A stretch of DNA of 64,000 nucleotides from a virus. The DNA lies in the IMG/VR virus record IMGVR_UViG_3300009124_000002, positions 1-64,000 of that record. One strand, written 5' to 3'. Each line of letters begins with the position of its first letter. Within the stretch, counting starts at the first letter, position 1. Under the pieces are notes generated by a model. The model searched no databases and was not told the origin of the DNA. It saw nothing but the letters and a program-made list of their open reading frames with translations. The translations under genes were made by a program, and so were the position numbers. Below are positions 27,901-35,632 of the stretch, piece after piece.

Positions 27901-28800
27901 CTACGACTGCGCGAGCTTGGCGAAATAACTCAGAGTCTCCTCTTCATCATCACCAGAAGAAGATGATGCAGCAGGAGCATTCGCCATCGGATCAGGAGCA
28001 GACTTAGGAGCAGGAGCATAGTCCATAGGGACATCATCATTCTCATAATCACGCTCCACTTCAGCATCACCAAGAACTTCATTCAGGCGAGCCTTGAGTT
28101 CATTGTATGACTTGTAGTTGGAAGGATCGAGAAACTCGTTGAGAGAATAGAGCTTCTCACAGAGATCTTTGATCTTTTGGTCATCGCCACCAAAGATAGC
28201 ACTCGATCCACCAAACTCAGAACGATCGTAGTTCCGATATCCAGCGACCTGAGCGATCTTGATTTTGAAGTCTGCGCCATTCCATGGGCAAAATGGATCG
28301 AAAGGAGTCTCATCTTGATACTTGGGGTTGGCAGCATCCATGATCTTGTCCTTGATCTTGGCACCATAGCGATACAAGAAAACCTTGCCTTCGTTCTCTG
28401 GATTAGCTGGATCACTCACCACATAGATGTTAGAGATGTGATTCACCTTGCGCTTCCGAGCACGGACAACTTCCTTGTCCTCTTCACGACCGCTGTTCCA
28501 GAGACGAGTGTTCATTTCGCTCACAGGATCAGGTTGATTGTTTAGCGAGGTCCGAGACTTCTCGATATACCACTTACCAGTTGGACCTTGGAACCCATGG
28601 TCATAGTAGGTGACGAATGGCTTGCCTTCGGGATCCGGCAGGAACCGAATAATAGCAAAGCCGTTTCCTGCCTTATCCACATTAGGATACCACATACGCT
28701 CATCGACGTATTTGTTCTTGTCACTTTTGGGTCCAGCAGCATCAATGAGTTTCTGCAAGGACGAGGCACGATTTTGTTTTAGTTTTTCGAATACTGACAT
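27901..28800 (-). CDS. gp32: single-stranded DNA-binding protein gp32
   Basis: A 299-residue gp32. The N-terminal basic LAST-like motif is KLKQNRASSLQKL, needed for cooperative binding. The core has the zinc/OB region (SDPANPENEGKVFLYRYG, FDPFCPWNGADFKIKI), and the C-terminus is acidic with a Ser/Ala/Pro linker and GDDEEETLSYFAKLAQS. It covers ssDNA in replication and recombination and recruits gp59. It has its own sigma70-like promoter, a 5' hairpin and an A-rich leader suited to autoregulation, and a strong terminator. Confidence 0.93.
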   Translation of the reverse strand: MSVFEKLKQNRASSLQKLIDAAGPKSDKNKYVDERMWYPNVDKAGNGFAIIRFLPDPEGKPFVTYYDHGFQGPTGKWYIEKSRTSLNNQPDPVSEMNTRLWNSGREEDKEVVRARKRKVNHISNIYVVSDPANPENEGKVFLYRYGAKIKDKIMDAANPKYQDETPFDPFCPWNGADFKIKIAQVAGYRNYDRSEFGGSSAIFGGDDQKIKDLCEKLYSLNEFLDPSNYKSYNELKARLNEVLGDAEVERDYENDDVPMDYAPAPKSAPDPMANAPAASSSSGDDEEETLSYFAKLAQS

Positions 28801-28861
28801 ATGTCTTAGTTTTTTCTGATGTTTTAGGTTTGTTTTACTCTACATCCCCCAAAAGGGATGT
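28801..28861 (-). promoter_or_regulatory. gp32 mRNA leader: 5' hairpin and A-rich operator-like tract
   Basis: The leader starts with a hairpin (ACATCCC with GGGATGT, 28842-28861) and continues with about 40 bases that are A-rich and nearly free of G up to the ATG. T4 gp32 represses its own translation by binding a structured 5' element followed by an unstructured A/U-rich leader. The same arrangement is present here (function inferred). Confidence 0.5.
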
Positions 28862-28865
28862 AAAA

Positions 28866-28894
28866 ATTATATCGCATTCCAATTCAGCAAGCAA
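28866..28894 (-). promoter_or_regulatory. sigma70-like promoter of gp32
   Basis: TTGCTT, 17 bases, TATAAT on the minus strand. Transcription would begin just before the leader hairpin. It overlaps the 3' end of gp59. Confidence 0.65.
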
Positions 28895-29441
28895 GGGCTT
28901 TTTGTATCCCCTGTTTCACTCGACCCAGATCAATCCATGAGAGGAGAAACGGTTGATAGTTCTCAATCAGGTCAAAACGAGTCGAGTGGATTGCTAGAGG
29001 ATCCGATAAGCGTTTCCGAAGACGTTGAGTGAAGTTCAACAGAGCATTGAGCACTACCTGAACCTCAATCTCAGCCTTCATAATCATGGGGTCATCCCCC
29101 TCGAACATCTCATCGAAACTCAGAGGGAATCCCTTGATCCGATTCGTAATACGATACGTAAATGTATCTAGGCGAGAGTTCAGAGTGTCTAAATGATCTA
29201 CTGTCATGTCACCTATCCAGGTTGTTGTTCCTTGGTAGACGAAGTTGGCAACATAGTATCTGACCAAATCATCTTGCCTCTGAAACTTGCTGGCAATCTT
29301 CTCATAGAAGTATCTGTCTCTCCTTGCTTCATAGGTGCTCTGCTTGACTCTGGTCTTGAAGCCATACTTAATGGCATCATAACTCCCTGAAAAGTGTAGC
29401 TTGATTGCTTGGTATAATGAATATGCATTGAATCCGTTCAC
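28884..29441 (-). CDS. gp59: helicase loader gp59
   Basis: A 185-residue protein matching the gp59 family. NAYSLYQAIKLHFSGSYDAIKYGFK and YEARRDRYFYEKIASKF correspond to the conserved LYxxIKxHxxGxYDxIKY and YxxRRDxYFxxK of T4 gp59. It loads the gp41 helicase on gp32-covered DNA. The start is GTG at 29441, overlapping the stop of the small upstream ORF. The order gp32-gp59 is as in T4. Confidence 0.88.
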   Translation of the reverse strand: MNGFNAYSLYQAIKLHFSGSYDAIKYGFKTRVKQSTYEARRDRYFYEKIASKFQRQDDLVRYYVANFVYQGTTTWIGDMTVDHLDTLNSRLDTFTYRITNRIKGFPLSFDEMFEGDDPMIMKAEIEVQVVLNALLNFTQRLRKRLSDPLAIHSTRFDLIENYQPFLLSWIDLGRVKQGIQKALAC

Positions 29442-29593
29442 AGTGATTCTGTTGGCAATATCTTCTTACTTCTAAGAAATGCGATCAGATCATCCTCCTG
29501 TTTCCGTTCAGTCGAAGTCATCTTCGATCTGCGTTTCGCGATTTGCTTTTTCGTCAATCGCACTGCTCTTGGGTCATTTGGTCCTAGTATCAT
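29438..29593 (-). CDS. small basic ORF upstream of gp59
   Basis: A 51-residue ORF (MILGPNDPRAVRLTKKQIAK ... ILPTESL) whose stop overlaps the GTG start of gp59. It is rich in Lys/Arg and then has an acidic helix (QEDDLIAFLRSKK). It sits exactly where T4 carries gp33, but a better coactivator candidate is at 30351. It may be a small regulator; no family is recognised. Confidence 0.55.
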   Translation of the reverse strand: MILGPNDPRAVRLTKKQIAKRRSKMTSTERKQEDDLIAFLRSKKILPTESL

Positions 29594-29611
29594 TATTCCG
29601 TAGGATTCAGT

Positions 29612-30349
29612 TCATTTCTCTTCAGCAACCCAAGTGACCTTTTGGGTGTATGTGATGCCACTGATAGTGATGCTAGTCACTTCTTCGGGAAGGCTCAAAA
29701 GGATTTCTGGGTTGTCGTTGGGTTTCGATTTTTCATCCCCATAGACCTGTGCATTATCAGAGACCACTGCATCCCCAGAGACCTTTGCATACCCAGAGAC
29801 CTTTGCATACCCAGAGACTTCTGCATCGCCATAGACCACTGCGTTCCAAGAGACCACTGCATTATGAGAGACCACTGCGTCCTCATAGACCTTTGCATCC
29901 CCAGAGACTTCTGCATTACCATAGACCTGAGCATTATGAAAGACCACTGCATTACCAGATACCCTTGCATTGCCACAAATCTCTGCATTATCAGAGACCC
30001 ATGCATACCCAGAGACCACTGCATCCCCATAGACCTTTGCATCCCCAGAGACCACTGCGTTCCAAGAGACCACTGCATTATGAGAGACCACTGCGTCCTC
30101 ATAGACCTTTGCATCCCCAGAGACCACCGCGTTCCCAGAGACCACTGCATCCCCAGAGACCACTGCATTTCTAAAGACCTTTGCATTCCCAGAGAGCCAG
30201 CAATTGCCTTCCTGATCCAAGTTCTTCTCGGACTCAATGAATCCACCAAGCTCACCCCTCTTGACGTTACTGAAATCCTTCAGGGCACGAATGCGCTTCA
30301 GATTCTTGTTATTCGGGTGAGTTTCGTTTGTGATTTCGTATTTTCTCAT
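29612..30349 (-). CDS. YdcK-like left-handed beta-helix repeat protein 1
   Basis: A 245-residue protein; start MRKYEITNETHPNNKNL at 30349 matches the start of its paralogue at 46387. The N-terminus carries the YdcK-like cap (RIRALKDFSNVKRGELGGFIES..NL), followed by about 150 residues of six-residue steps of the type GNAxVSGDAxVY that form a left-handed beta helix. The C-terminus is a small beta domain (ITISGITYTQKV). Such proteins occur in bacteria and phages; their function is unknown. No acyltransferase active site is evident. Internal DNA repeats are present. Confidence 0.75.
   Translation of the reverse strand: MRKYEITNETHPNNKNLKRIRALKDFSNVKRGELGGFIESEKNLDQEGNCWLSGNAKVFRNAVVSGDAVVSGNAVVSGDAKVYEDAVVSHNAVVSWNAVVSGDAKVYGDAVVSGYAWVSDNAEICGNARVSGNAVVFHNAQVYGNAEVSGDAKVYEDAVVSHNAVVSWNAVVYGDAEVSGYAKVSGYAKVSGDAVVSDNAQVYGDEKSKPNDNPEILLSLPEEVTSITISGITYTQKVTWVAEEK
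29837..30125 (-). repeat. internal repeats in beta-helix gene 1
   Basis: A block of about 75 bp starting near 29837 recurs near 30053, both coding VSGDAK VYEDAVVSHNAVVSWNAVV. The spacing keeps the 18-base hexapeptide period. Confidence 0.6.
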
Positions 30350-30350
30350 A

Positions 30351-30620
30351 TCAGTAAAGTGTATTGACTGGAGACTCATCCTTGATGCAGTTAAGCTGAA
30401 CAGACTCAGCACGAAGTCGATCCTTGAGATTACCGGAGACGAGCTTGGCTAGATCTTCTGGTTCAATCTCATGATCGTCGCAGACCTGCATCAGTGCCTC
30501 CATGTAAGTCAACTTATCTCTCTGGACATGCAGCAGCACTTCACCGATTAGCCTATTTTGATTGATACCGATTTCCATTTCAATATCCAGCTTCGTTTGA
30601 ATTTCTTGTAGATTACGCAT
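30351..30620 (-). CDS. gp33: late-transcription coactivator (gp33-type)
   Basis: An 89-residue protein. KLTYMEALMQVCDDHEIEPEDLAKLVSGNLKDRLRAES closely follows the pattern of the phage late-transcription coactivator family (TYLEAV..YCEENxIExExVAKLI...LKxKIxAEA). This protein bridges RNA polymerase carrying the late sigma (gp55) and the sliding clamp in T4. A C-terminal hydrophobic end (SPVNTLY) could be the clamp contact. It explains how the NATAAATA promoters in this window are read. Confidence 0.7.
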   Translation of the reverse strand: MRNLQEIQTKLDIEMEIGINQNRLIGEVLLHVQRDKLTYMEALMQVCDDHEIEPEDLAKLVSGNLKDRLRAESVQLNCIKDESPVNTLY

Positions 30621-31771
30621 TACAGTTTACGGGTTGCCACGACACGGTGCAGGATACAATGTCCATTGATCCGTCCATTGGCTTTCTTTTTCTTTGTGGT
30701 TAGTTTTTCAATGATCTTTTCGATTTGTTTTGGTGTCTTGGTGTTAACCGCAGTAAGGATCTCCTCTGGCTTTCTTAGAGTGATAGTGTAGCTCAAGGCT
30801 TCATCATAGTTCTTCATCGAGGAACCCTTGATAGCGAATCCTTCAGGTGAAGCTGAGTGATAGACGCTCAGTGCCTTGTATCGGGCATTGAAGACGTATA
30901 GGTGTTGTGAGCCAGGGATGGTCACAGGGTTGATTGAACTCAACTTGAAGTGCTTATCCTCCGCTGCGTAAGACAGAGCCTTCACCTGACGATCTGCGCT
31001 CTGAACACGCTTCTTCCGAGGCTTGCGTGCCTTAGTGGGTTTCGCCCATGAATTGACCTGCCTGAACATCCCCTGAAGAGCCTTGATGCGATTCTTGAGT
31101 GCTGACTTTGAGAGATACGAGAATCCCTCTACCAGTTGCTCATCAGACTTGTCATAGGCTTGCCAATACTCATCGTGATACTTCTTGATCCATTCTTGAA
31201 GCGGTCGATGATACTCCTTCTCGACATTGATTTCATTCAATGCCGCAGTGATATCAAATTCACGAATCTTACCAGTAGTCTTCACTGTCCATGAGTCAAT
31301 AAGTGCCTCAAGGTCAGTGATAAGAGACTGGACCTTCTCCCTTGAGCGTTGAGGGATTCTTGCCTTTGCAATCTCGATAGGAGAAGGTCCAGTCTTCTTT
31401 GGTGATGCAGCAACAGGACGAACTTTTCTCAGGAGAAGGTCAATCAACTTCCTGACCTTTTCCTGAACAGGCGCACCTTGTGTTGCCATTCGTGCAAGTC
31501 CCCCAACATGAGAATAAACTTCATCTTGAGGATAGTTGCTAGTCAGGAGAGATGCCTTTTCTGAACCATACTGGGAATCTGAAACCATGTATTCATGAAG
31601 CACATAAAGAAAGTCCGGTTTCTCAAGATAGTAATTGTAGAAACTGAATGCCTTGGCGAGATACAATTCAAGGTCAGTTGTATTGGAGTCCCATACTGGT
31701 TCTTCACCAGTGAATGCGGAATCGATTGCCTTGATTCGACCGTTGCGAAGGAATGCTTTTGTGCGTTTCAT
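30620..31771 (-). CDS. unknown early-region protein
   Basis: A 383-residue protein with helical N-terminus (LELYLAKAFSFYNYYLEKPD), a central basic stretch (KARKPRKKRVQSADRQVKAL) and a C-terminal beta domain (HLYVFNARYKALSVYHS). The pattern resembles an unnamed conserved protein of T4-like marine phages. No catalytic motif was found. It overlaps the coactivator gene by one base, so they are co-transcribed. Confidence 0.6.
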   Translation of the reverse strand: MKRTKAFLRNGRIKAIDSAFTGEEPVWDSNTTDLELYLAKAFSFYNYYLEKPDFLYVLHEYMVSDSQYGSEKASLLTSNYPQDEVYSHVGGLARMATQGAPVQEKVRKLIDLLLRKVRPVAASPKKTGPSPIEIAKARIPQRSREKVQSLITDLEALIDSWTVKTTGKIREFDITAALNEINVEKEYHRPLQEWIKKYHDEYWQAYDKSDEQLVEGFSYLSKSALKNRIKALQGMFRQVNSWAKPTKARKPRKKRVQSADRQVKALSYAAEDKHFKLSSINPVTIPGSQHLYVFNARYKALSVYHSASPEGFAIKGSSMKNYDEALSYTITLRKPEEILTAVNTKTPKQIEKIIEKLTTKKKKANGRINGHCILHRVVATRKL

Positions 31772-31796
31772 AATATAGATGGTATTCTGTTATCTC

Positions 31797-32174
31797 TTAC
31801 CGGGAGGCAGGGAAGAACCAAGATCCCCGTTGCTGGTGACCGCCAGCCTCACGACAGGCATGGTTGACGACCGATTTAGAAACCTTGAAGTTGGTCCCGG
31901 ATCGCCGAAGTTCTTGTTGCACGTTATCTACAGTCGCCGTGGGATCATGAGCGATGATTTTGACGATCGCCGCATCGCGAGCATTCCGATCTGCACCAGT
32001 GAGTCGCGGGACGCCAGCGTTCCTTTTGCGACCATGGGAGATGTGTTTGTTTTTGCTCTTGTGACATGTTGAGCGGTCCGAAGATGTTTCAGGAGCTCGG
32101 TTGGTGGCGAATAGCAAGTCTCGAAGAGTTTTGCGGTCGCCTTCGATTTCCATTCCGTTTACTTTGATCTTCAT
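31797..32174 (-). CDS. small HTH-like protein
   Basis: A 125-residue protein. The C-terminal 50 residues (RDAAIVKIIAHDPTATVDNVQQEL ... VSKSVVNHACREAG) look like a helix-turn-helix; the middle has a basic His/Lys-rich segment (CHKSKNKHISHGRKRN). It may bind DNA and regulate early genes (inference). Confidence 0.5.
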   Translation of the reverse strand: MKIKVNGMEIEGDRKTLRDLLFATNRAPETSSDRSTCHKSKNKHISHGRKRNAGVPRLTGADRNARDAAIVKIIAHDPTATVDNVQQELRRSGTNFKVSKSVVNHACREAGGHQQRGSWFFPASR

Positions 32175-32200
32175 TTGTTGCTGTGTTTGGTTTGGTTAGA

Positions 32201-32593
32201 TTACAGAGTGGTCCCCATGAGGCTCAGTTCATCAGCGATGTCCGCGTCAGTCGCATAGAAAGTCCCCTCAATAACAGGGTCATTGGTCGTCACAACCTCA
32301 GTTTTCTTGGCTGGTGCCTTCTTGCTCTTGGTCTTCTTGACAACAGGGGCTGCGGCTTTCCGACCACGTTTGCCCGAACCCAGATCGTTCTCAACAGCAG
32401 CGAGCATGACAGCGACATCATACGTCTTGATGCCGACCTTGGCACCAGCAACCTTGAAGACTCGCATGTAGTCTTTCTTGTCGACTCCAGCTGCAGCAGC
32501 TTGCTTCTTGAATTCGATGGGTGGGCAGATCGTAGGAGTATTGAAGGACTTCAGGATCTTGGCGAGTTTTGTATTGGCTTCAGTCAGTTTCAT
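32201..32593 (-). CDS. small Lys/Ala-rich protein, unknown
   Basis: A 130-residue protein. The first 70 residues are helical (MKLTEANTKLAKILKSF); a middle Lys/Ala/Pro tract (KRGRKAAAPVVKKTKSKKAP) resembles DNA-binding tails of histone-like proteins; the C-terminus is acidic. It is the first gene after a sigma70-like promoter with the shared early leader, so it is an early gene. Confidence 0.55.
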   Translation of the reverse strand: MKLTEANTKLAKILKSFNTPTICPPIEFKKQAAAAGVDKKDYMRVFKVAGAKVGIKTYDVAVMLAAVENDLGSGKRGRKAAAPVVKKTKSKKAPAKKTEVVTTNDPVIEGTFYATDADIADELSLMGTTL

Positions 32594-32632
32594 AGTATTT
32601 GTTTTGTTTGTGTGTTTCTATTTACGAGAGAG

Positions 32633-32660
32633 ATTCTAAGGCAGAGTGGAAAAAAGACAA
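32633..32660 (-). promoter_or_regulatory. early sigma70-like promoter
   Basis: TTGTCT, 16 bases, TAGAAT, followed by CTCTCTCGTAAATAGAAACAC. The -35 and leader resemble those at 33349, 47294 and 47589. Confidence 0.5.
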
Positions 32661-32678
32661 GGCTTTTTTTGATAAAAA

Positions 32679-33110
32679 TTACAGCTTGAAAAAACGGTGA
32701 TTTCCGATGATTTTCACCGCCTTTTTGCCCTTGCTCCAGTATGGTTTCACTGAGTGGGTGTGATAGTGATTGGCGTATCCCACATAGGAACGGTCAAGGT
32801 TCATGATGTTCTCGGCGAGCATCTTGGCATACTTTGCTTGGGGGAGATTCAAGAGGCGACCAAGCTTTCCCTTCTGGGGATCATTGGGATTCCAGCAGGA
32901 GAACTGCCACTTCTGTGTGCAAACCTTAGCGGCACTGATCTTTCGCTCAATCGCTCTTTGAGAGATAACACAAGCGACGGCATACATACCGGATTCACCC
33001 TCTCCACGCGCTTCAGCAAGAATGGTGATTGCCACCGTCTCTTCAGGAGTGAAGGCATGAGATTGAAAAGCGGGAAACAACAGGACGAGGGCGAGGAGGT
33101 GTTTTTTCAT
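32679..33110 (-). CDS. SleB-type cell wall hydrolase, putative endolysin
   Basis: A 143-residue protein with a signal peptide (MKKHLLALVLLFPAFQSHA). The mature part is a Hydrolase_2/SleB domain: TVAITILAEARGEGESGMYAVACVISQRA with the catalytic Glu in AEARGE, later SYVGYANHYHTHSVKPYWS. These enzymes cleave peptidoglycan glycan strands. Sec export would free lysis from strict holin control. An alternative start nine bases upstream adds MLN. It is the likely lysis enzyme with the holin and spanin candidates near 35 kb. Confidence 0.8.
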   Translation of the reverse strand: MKKHLLALVLLFPAFQSHAFTPEETVAITILAEARGEGESGMYAVACVISQRAIERKISAAKVCTQKWQFSCWNPNDPQKGKLGRLLNLPQAKYAKMLAENIMNLDRSYVGYANHYHTHSVKPYWSKGKKAVKIIGNHRFFKL

Positions 33111-33153
33111 GTTTAGCATTACAGTAAAAGAGTAATCTACTTTTGTATTCCTG

Positions 33154-33342
33154 TCAAGACTCAATCGCTTCATAGCGATGAAAGATTTCGCGAGCAGCAG
33201 CCCACGCTTCGTCGTAGGTAGGGAACGTGGCGGACAGAAGTCCGGTGACGAGATTGAAGACGAGGAACGAGTCGCCGTCCTGCTCGATCTCCGCATAGGG
33301 AGAAATTGAAGTATTGAAGTAAGTTATCGTATGCTTAACCAT
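33154..33342 (-). CDS. small early protein, unknown
   Basis: A 62-residue protein (MVKHTITYFNTSISPYAEIE ... AWAAAREIFHRYEAIES) with a beta-strand start and helical end. It begins only about six bases after a -10 element, so it would be nearly leaderless. Unknown function. Confidence 0.6.
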   Translation of the reverse strand: MVKHTITYFNTSISPYAEIEQDGDSFLVFNLVTGLLSATFPTYDEAWAAAREIFHRYEAIES

Positions 33343-33348
33343 GAGAAC

Positions 33349-33377
33349 ATATTAGTTCAAAGTCCCGTATCCGACAA
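33349..33377 (-). promoter_or_regulatory. early sigma70-like promoter with conserved upstream repeat
   Basis: TTGTCG, 17 bases, TAATAT on the minus strand. The -35 lies in a 29-bp sequence (33369-33397) repeated exactly at 47609-47637. Confidence 0.55.
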
Positions 33378-33397
33378 CCCCTAAAAGCACTTTTTTT
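33369..33397. repeat. 29-bp exact direct repeat, copy 1 (early promoter upstream region)
   Basis: Identical to 47609-47637. On the minus strand it is an A-tract, GTGCTTTTAGGGG, then the TTGTCG -35. The A-tract could serve as an UP element. Confidence 0.75.
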
Positions 33398-33411
33398 GAA
33401 CTTTTTTTACC

Positions 33412-34185
33412 CTAAAAACTACCGTTTTTAACGATAAAGTGGACGGATTTCAGGATTTCTTCAAATTTATCCAAAAAAATCATGTTTGGACCGTCTGAAG
33501 GAGCCTCATTGGGGGCTGGGTGAACCTCGAAAAAGAAGTCAGTCACCCCAACTGCTGCTGCTGCCCTTGCCATTCCCGGTGCATACTCGCGATTCCCTGA
33601 ACTAGTGGTTCCATTGCCACCCGGTTTCTGAACACTGTGAGTTGCATCAAAGACGATTGGACAATCGTAGTTCTGAAGCATGTATTGAATGCCAGCGTAA
33701 TCCACCACCAGATTGTTGTATCCAAACGAAGAGCCTCTTTCAGTAATCCAAACCTCCTTTGCAATCTTTGTCTTGGTGAGGATACCGCGAACATCTTGTG
33801 GTGAGAGAAATTGTCCCTTCTTGATGTTCACGATCTTCTGACTCCATGATGCCTCAACAATCAAGTCAGTCTGTCGGCAAAGGAAAGCAGGAATCTGAAT
33901 TACATCTACCACAGAACTCGCTACCAGACGAGACTCTTCAATACTATGAACATCAGTGAGTATCTTGACGCCAAGTTCTTTTTTGATTTCACCAAAGTCA
34001 CTCAGAGTCTTTTTGATGCCAACTCCCCTTGGTGAATCAAGACTGGTTCTGTTTGCCTTGTCATAGCTTGCCTTGAAGAAGTAATCGCAATCAAACTTTT
34101 CGCATATGCGTTTGCACTCCTCTGCAATCTCAAGACTCATCTCCAGAGTCTCGTGCTGACATGGTCCGGCAATGACTCGCATCAA
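33412..34185 (-). CDS. kdsA: 3-deoxy-8-phosphooctulonate synthase (KDO-8-P synthase)
   Basis: A 257-residue enzyme that condenses phosphoenolpyruvate and arabinose-5-phosphate to Kdo-8-phosphate, the precursor of Kdo in LPS and capsules. All signature blocks are present: IAGPC, KASYDKANRTS, IQIPAFLCRQTDL, NIKKGQFLSPQD, TERGSSFGYNNLVVD, FDATHSVQKPGG, FEVHPAPNEAPSDGPN. The Cys in IAGPC marks the metal-dependent class (as in Aquifex). It overlaps the next gene by ATGA. With the glycan cluster at 51-59 kb it suggests virus-directed surface polysaccharide synthesis. Confidence 0.93.
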   Translation of the reverse strand: MMRVIAGPCQHETLEMSLEIAEECKRICEKFDCDYFFKASYDKANRTSLDSPRGVGIKKTLSDFGEIKKELGVKILTDVHSIEESRLVASSVVDVIQIPAFLCRQTDLIVEASWSQKIVNIKKGQFLSPQDVRGILTKTKIAKEVWITERGSSFGYNNLVVDYAGIQYMLQNYDCPIVFDATHSVQKPGGNGTTSSGNREYAPGMARAAAAVGVTDFFFEVHPAPNEAPSDGPNMIFLDKFEEILKSVHFIVKNGSF

Positions 34186-34433
34186 GATACAATTCCCTGA
34201 AGGTGCTTACGAAACTGCTGAATCTTCTCCTTGCGATCTGCCCAATAGATGTAAGGCTTCGTGGGATTCTTTTCAAGATTCGCCAAGAGTGGCAGTATTG
34301 CCTTATGGAGTTTCTCAAGTTTCTCTTTAGTCTCTTGAAGTTCATCAGCAGTCTGGGATGCGCTTTGGACTATATCCAATTCATCCTCATCCATTGCCGT
34401 GAAACCGAAATCAAAAAAGTCTTTGTCTGACAT
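34182..34433 (-). CDS. conserved small phage protein, unknown
   Basis: An 83-residue acidic protein (MSDKDFFDFGFTAMDEDELD) with a coiled coil (TADELQETKEKLEKLHKAILPLL) and a PYIYWADRKEKIQQFRKHL end. This pattern recurs in T4-like marine phages; function unknown. It overlaps kdsA by ATGA. Confidence 0.65.
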   Translation of the reverse strand: MSDKDFFDFGFTAMDEDELDIVQSASQTADELQETKEKLEKLHKAILPLLANLEKNPTKPYIYWADRKEKIQQFRKHLQGIVS

Positions 34434-34434
34434 A

Positions 34435-34989
34435 TTACGCTACCTTTTCTACTTTAATATCATCATGGTGAAGGAAGATCGACTTCCCTTTGGATTTGAA
34501 TTTATGAGTTATCTTGGCAAACGTATGAACCCAACTTTTCAACATCTTCTGCCTTGGGTTCGAACCATCAATCTTACCCTTTGAATCTGATTCAACTGTC
34601 CCGTGAGTCAGAGAATCAAAACCCCAAAGGTGAAGTTCAGTGTAATTCTCTTCAGCATGTCCTAGAAGGTAGATGATTCCATCGTGCCCAGAGTTTCTTG
34701 TTCGAACCGAATCAGGAATCCATCGTAAGGTCGATTTATCAATCAATCCTTTTATCACCAAAGGTTTCACCATTGCTTCATATTTGATTCTTGCAATGAG
34801 AGGATCTTGAAGTTTGGTGTTATGATTCTGCATGTGCCTAAGAGGTCTCTTGTCATGTATGAATACACCCTTGTGCTTTATACCCTCTGTCCCAAAGTTG
34901 CAACCATACACATCACCAACAGGCTCATTCCGAAAGAACTTCTTGGAAGGACCATTACCAATCAAATGTGCGATTCTTTTTTCTGGCAT
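34435..34989 (-). CDS. glycosyltransferase-like GNGPS protein
   Basis: A 184-residue protein. LIGNGPSKKFF and VYGCNFG at the start, IHDKRPLRHM next, and HLWGFDSLTHGT later resemble the nucleotide-binding half of DUF115/sialyltransferase-like proteins (GNGPS and GCN motifs). It probably handles a sugar nucleotide and may belong to surface glycan modification with KdsA. It is only distantly assignable. An AATAAATA late promoter lies 11 bases upstream. Confidence 0.5.
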   Translation of the reverse strand: MPEKRIAHLIGNGPSKKFFRNEPVGDVYGCNFGTEGIKHKGVFIHDKRPLRHMQNHNTKLQDPLIARIKYEAMVKPLVIKGLIDKSTLRWIPDSVRTRNSGHDGIIYLLGHAEENYTELHLWGFDSLTHGTVESDSKGKIDGSNPRQKMLKSWVHTFAKITHKFKSKGKSIFLHHDDIKVEKVA

Positions 34990-34994
34990 AAATA
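34987..34994 (+). promoter_or_regulatory. T4-like late promoter (CATAAATA), plus strand
   Basis: CATAAATA overlapping the start codon of the minus-strand gene at 34989 and pointing to the holin-like gene, 68 bases downstream. With 35001-35008 it forms a second divergent late-promoter pair. Confidence 0.45.
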
Positions 34995-35000
34995 AAGAAG

Positions 35001-35008
35001 TATTTATT
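35001..35008 (-). promoter_or_regulatory. T4-like late promoter (AATAAATA)
   Basis: AATAAATA on the minus strand, 11 bases upstream of the ATG at 34989. Confidence 0.6.
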
Positions 35009-35062
35009 ATGTATATAGTGATGTCATGACTACACTAACAATACAAACGAAAGCAAAGTAAT

Positions 35063-35296
35063 ATGGAAACTGTAATTCAATTCTTGACTGAAAAGGGGTG
35101 GTTTGAATATGTCACCGCTGCCGTCACGATTGCTTCCGTTATCGCCAGTGTCACACCTACACCAAAGGAAGGCACTATCTGGGCAAAGGTCTACAAGGGT
35201 ATTGACTGGTTGGCGATTAACGTAGGTAAAGCCAAGGAAACCGGAGTAAAGCCCGTTGAGGCTCCTGCTCCAAAGGAAAAGAAGAAGAAGGGTTGA
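35063..35296 (+). CDS. small membrane protein, holin candidate
   Basis: A 77-residue protein: METVIQFLTEKGWFEYVTAAVTIASVIASVTP, one hydrophobic segment (about 14-30), an amphipathic helix (WAKVYKGIDWLAINVGKA) and a Lys-rich tail (KEKKKKG). Size, membrane segment and basic tail fit a small holin. It lies alone on the plus strand beside spanin-like genes and 2 kb from the endolysin. It is followed by a clear terminator. Functional call is by context. Confidence 0.45.
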   Translation: METVIQFLTEKGWFEYVTAAVTIASVIASVTPTPKEGTIWAKVYKGIDWLAINVGKAKETGVKPVEAPAPKEKKKKG

Positions 35297-35632
35297 TTAC
35301 TTCTTCTTCTTAGGGGATAATTCCGCACTGCTTTTAGTGGTGCGGAATTTTTCATATTCTTGCTGATACACCGGAAACAGTAGATTCTCCAATGCTCTGA
35401 CGATTGCCTCTTCTTTCTGATCGTCATCAATCATGTATGCAATACCACTCATATCAAAAGCAGCATGAATACATTCATGCATCAGAGTATCAAATGCTTG
35501 TTCATCAGTCAGAGTATTGCGAATCTTGATTACCTTGTCTTCCAACTCATACAAACCATACTCACTTATCTTGCAGTATTTGATTTGAAAATCGACACCA
35601 GCAACAGATATTGATGATGGTCGGTATTTCAC
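35297..35632 (-). CDS. HExxH zinc metalloprotease-like protein
   Basis: A 111-residue protein with LMHECIHAAFDMSGI (about 50-64), an HExxH zinc-protease motif, preceded by a beta start (VAGVDFQIKYCKIS) and followed by DDDQKEEAIVRALENLL, whose Glu could be the third ligand. It resembles small SprT/ImmA-type phage peptidases. It ends with KKKK, and its stop abuts the stop of the convergent gene at 35296. It overlaps the spanin-like ORF by four bases (ATGA). Confidence 0.6.
   Translation of the reverse strand: MKYRPSSISVAGVDFQIKYCKISEYGLYELEDKVIKIRNTLTDEQAFDTLMHECIHAAFDMSGIAYMIDDDQKEEAIVRALENLLFPVYQQEYEKFRTTKSSAELSPKKKK
35319..35352 (+). terminator. Rho-independent terminator inside opposite-strand gene
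   Basis: AATTCCGCAC and GTGCGGAATT pair (10 bp) around an 11-base loop, then a run of T. It terminates the plus-strand holin-like gene, yet lies inside the last codons of the convergent metalloprotease gene. Confidence 0.7.

Noticed and set aside
29438-29593. T4 gp33 by position next to gp59
   Set aside because: The 30351-30620 product fits the late coactivator pattern much better; position alone is not enough.
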